The notes under the pieces: generated by a model
The model's input: the letters and a program-made list of their open reading frames with translations, nothing else
Databases searched by the model: none
What the model was told of the DNA's origin: nothing
NCBI GenBank assembly: GCA_002455755.1
Contig: DKLL01000172.1
Location: forward strand, 1,615-8,531
Source: Acinetobacter sp. UBA6641
GTDB lineage: Bacteria; Pseudomonadota; Gammaproteobacteria; Pseudomonadales; Moraxellaceae
Direction of reading: 5' to 3'
DNA: 6,917 nucleotides
Position numbers and translations under genes: made by a program
In this document: piece by piece, positions 6,332 to 6,917 of the stretch
How the letters are laid out: every line of letters starts with the position of its first letter
Numbering within the stretch: the stretch's first letter is position 1

Positions 6332-6917
6332 ATGGCAACCCTCCGTATACAATGGCAACGTATCCAAAACTATATCTGGCTGGCGTGTGGATTGGTGTGT
6401 CTGTTTGCGGCACTTATTTTTTGGGCGATGACTGACAATGATGCTTTGATAGAGGTAGAGAAATCTGCGGAAACGGCATCCGAATTACAGATCCAACCTG
6501 AAAAAGTTGCTGCAACCAGCTTGCTGGGTGCACTTCAGGAAGAGGTGCGTCCTTTGGAAATGACCACACGTGTAGTGACTACGGGAAGTTATGAACCGGA
6601 ATTTCGGGGTAGCAAATTTGTCAATGAGAATAAGAATGCAAGCAGCATCGAATTGTTTCGGACAACTAAAGATGACGTGATTCGAAGCTTCTTAAAAAAA
6701 CAATCTGATCGCAAGAACTTTTTTTATATACGCCTGAGTGGTGAGGATCAGATTGAACAATATGTACTTCTTTATGGTATTTACCGAAGTAAAAATGAAG
6801 CTCAACGAGTATTAGAGCAATTGCCGCTACAATTTCCAAAGTCTGTTCAGCCTAAAGTGCAGGATATTAAAAATTATCTCTCTTTAGTCAATGACATGGG
6901 TGCAGACGAAATGGGCA
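6332..6917 (+). CDS. Membrane-anchored SPOR-domain protein, DamX-like position (3'-truncated by the window)
   Basis: The frame is open from ATG 6332 to the window end (195 codons plus one base), so the C-terminus is missing. A short basic cytoplasmic tail (MATLRIQWQR) precedes one membrane segment at about 14-33, giving a type II topology with the rest in the periplasm. Residues 34-100 look like a linker. Residues about 103-182 resemble a complete SPOR domain: a first strand SSIELFR, a helix (DDVIRSFLKKQ), then FFYIRLSG, YVLLYGIYRSKNEAQRVLEQLP and KVQDIKNY. This matches the DamX-type pattern 'YVLVSGVYASKEEAK...LP'. SPOR domains bind glycan strands stripped of stem peptides at division sites, so a role at the septum or cell wall is inferred. 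The place directly after aroB is where E. coli has damX. The protein looks shorter and lacks DamX's long N-terminal region, so I give no symbol. Confidence 0.75.
   Translation, partial: MATLRIQWQRIQNYIWLACGLVCLFAALIFWAMTDNDALIEVEKSAETASELQIQPEKVAATSLLGALQEEVRPLEMTTRVVTTGSYEPEFRGSKFVNENKNASSIELFRTTKDDVIRSFLKKQSDRKNFFYIRLSGEDQIEQYVLLYGIYRSKNEAQRVLEQLPLQFPKSVQPKVQDIKNYLSLVNDMGADEMG

Noticed and set aside
6694..6725. A7...T7 pair as a possible hairpin terminator
   Set aside because: The stem would be only A-T pairs, there is no GC-rich core, and it lies within an open coding frame.

Overview
The window is a contiguous, moderately AT-rich stretch of a gammaproteobacterial chromosome. By protein character it is most likely Acinetobacter: the secretin, shikimate kinase and dehydroquinate synthase read like the Acinetobacter versions as I remember them. 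No search was possible, so the genus is an inference and I do not call a species. All eight genes lie on the + strand and fill almost the whole window. The largest gap is 36 bases and I see no transcription terminator between genes.

Positions 1-4640 hold the type IV pilus assembly cluster pilMNOPQ, named comMNOLQ in naturally transformable Acinetobacter baylyi. It starts inside pilM (N-terminal half missing). PilM (cytoplasmic actin-like), PilN and PilO (single-pass inner-membrane proteins) and PilP (lipoprotein) form the alignment subcomplex joining the cytoplasmic motor to PilQ, the outer-membrane secretin. The pilM/N, N/O and O/P junctions overlap as TAATG, ATGA and TAATG, which suggests translational coupling and fixed stoichiometry. 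PilQ has its own Shine-Dalgarno sequence after a 17-base gap.

Positions 4677-6328 hold aroK (shikimate kinase, read from a TTG start) and aroB (3-dehydroquinate synthase), two enzymes of aromatic amino acid biosynthesis. From 6332 to the window edge is the start of a membrane-anchored SPOR-domain gene, a positional and probable domain counterpart of damX. The order pilus/competence genes - aroK - aroB - SPOR gene is the same as hofMNOPQ-aroK-aroB-damX of Escherichia coli, so this is an old conserved gammaproteobacterial neighbourhood.

I found no RNA gene, mobile element, CRISPR array, attachment site or origin, and no evidence of a new system. The points worth a second look are start-codon choices (aroK, pilQ), the Asp at +2 of the PilP lipobox, an Asn/Ser-rich insert in PilQ, the lack of a clear ribosome binding site at aroB, and the truncated SPOR gene at the right edge.
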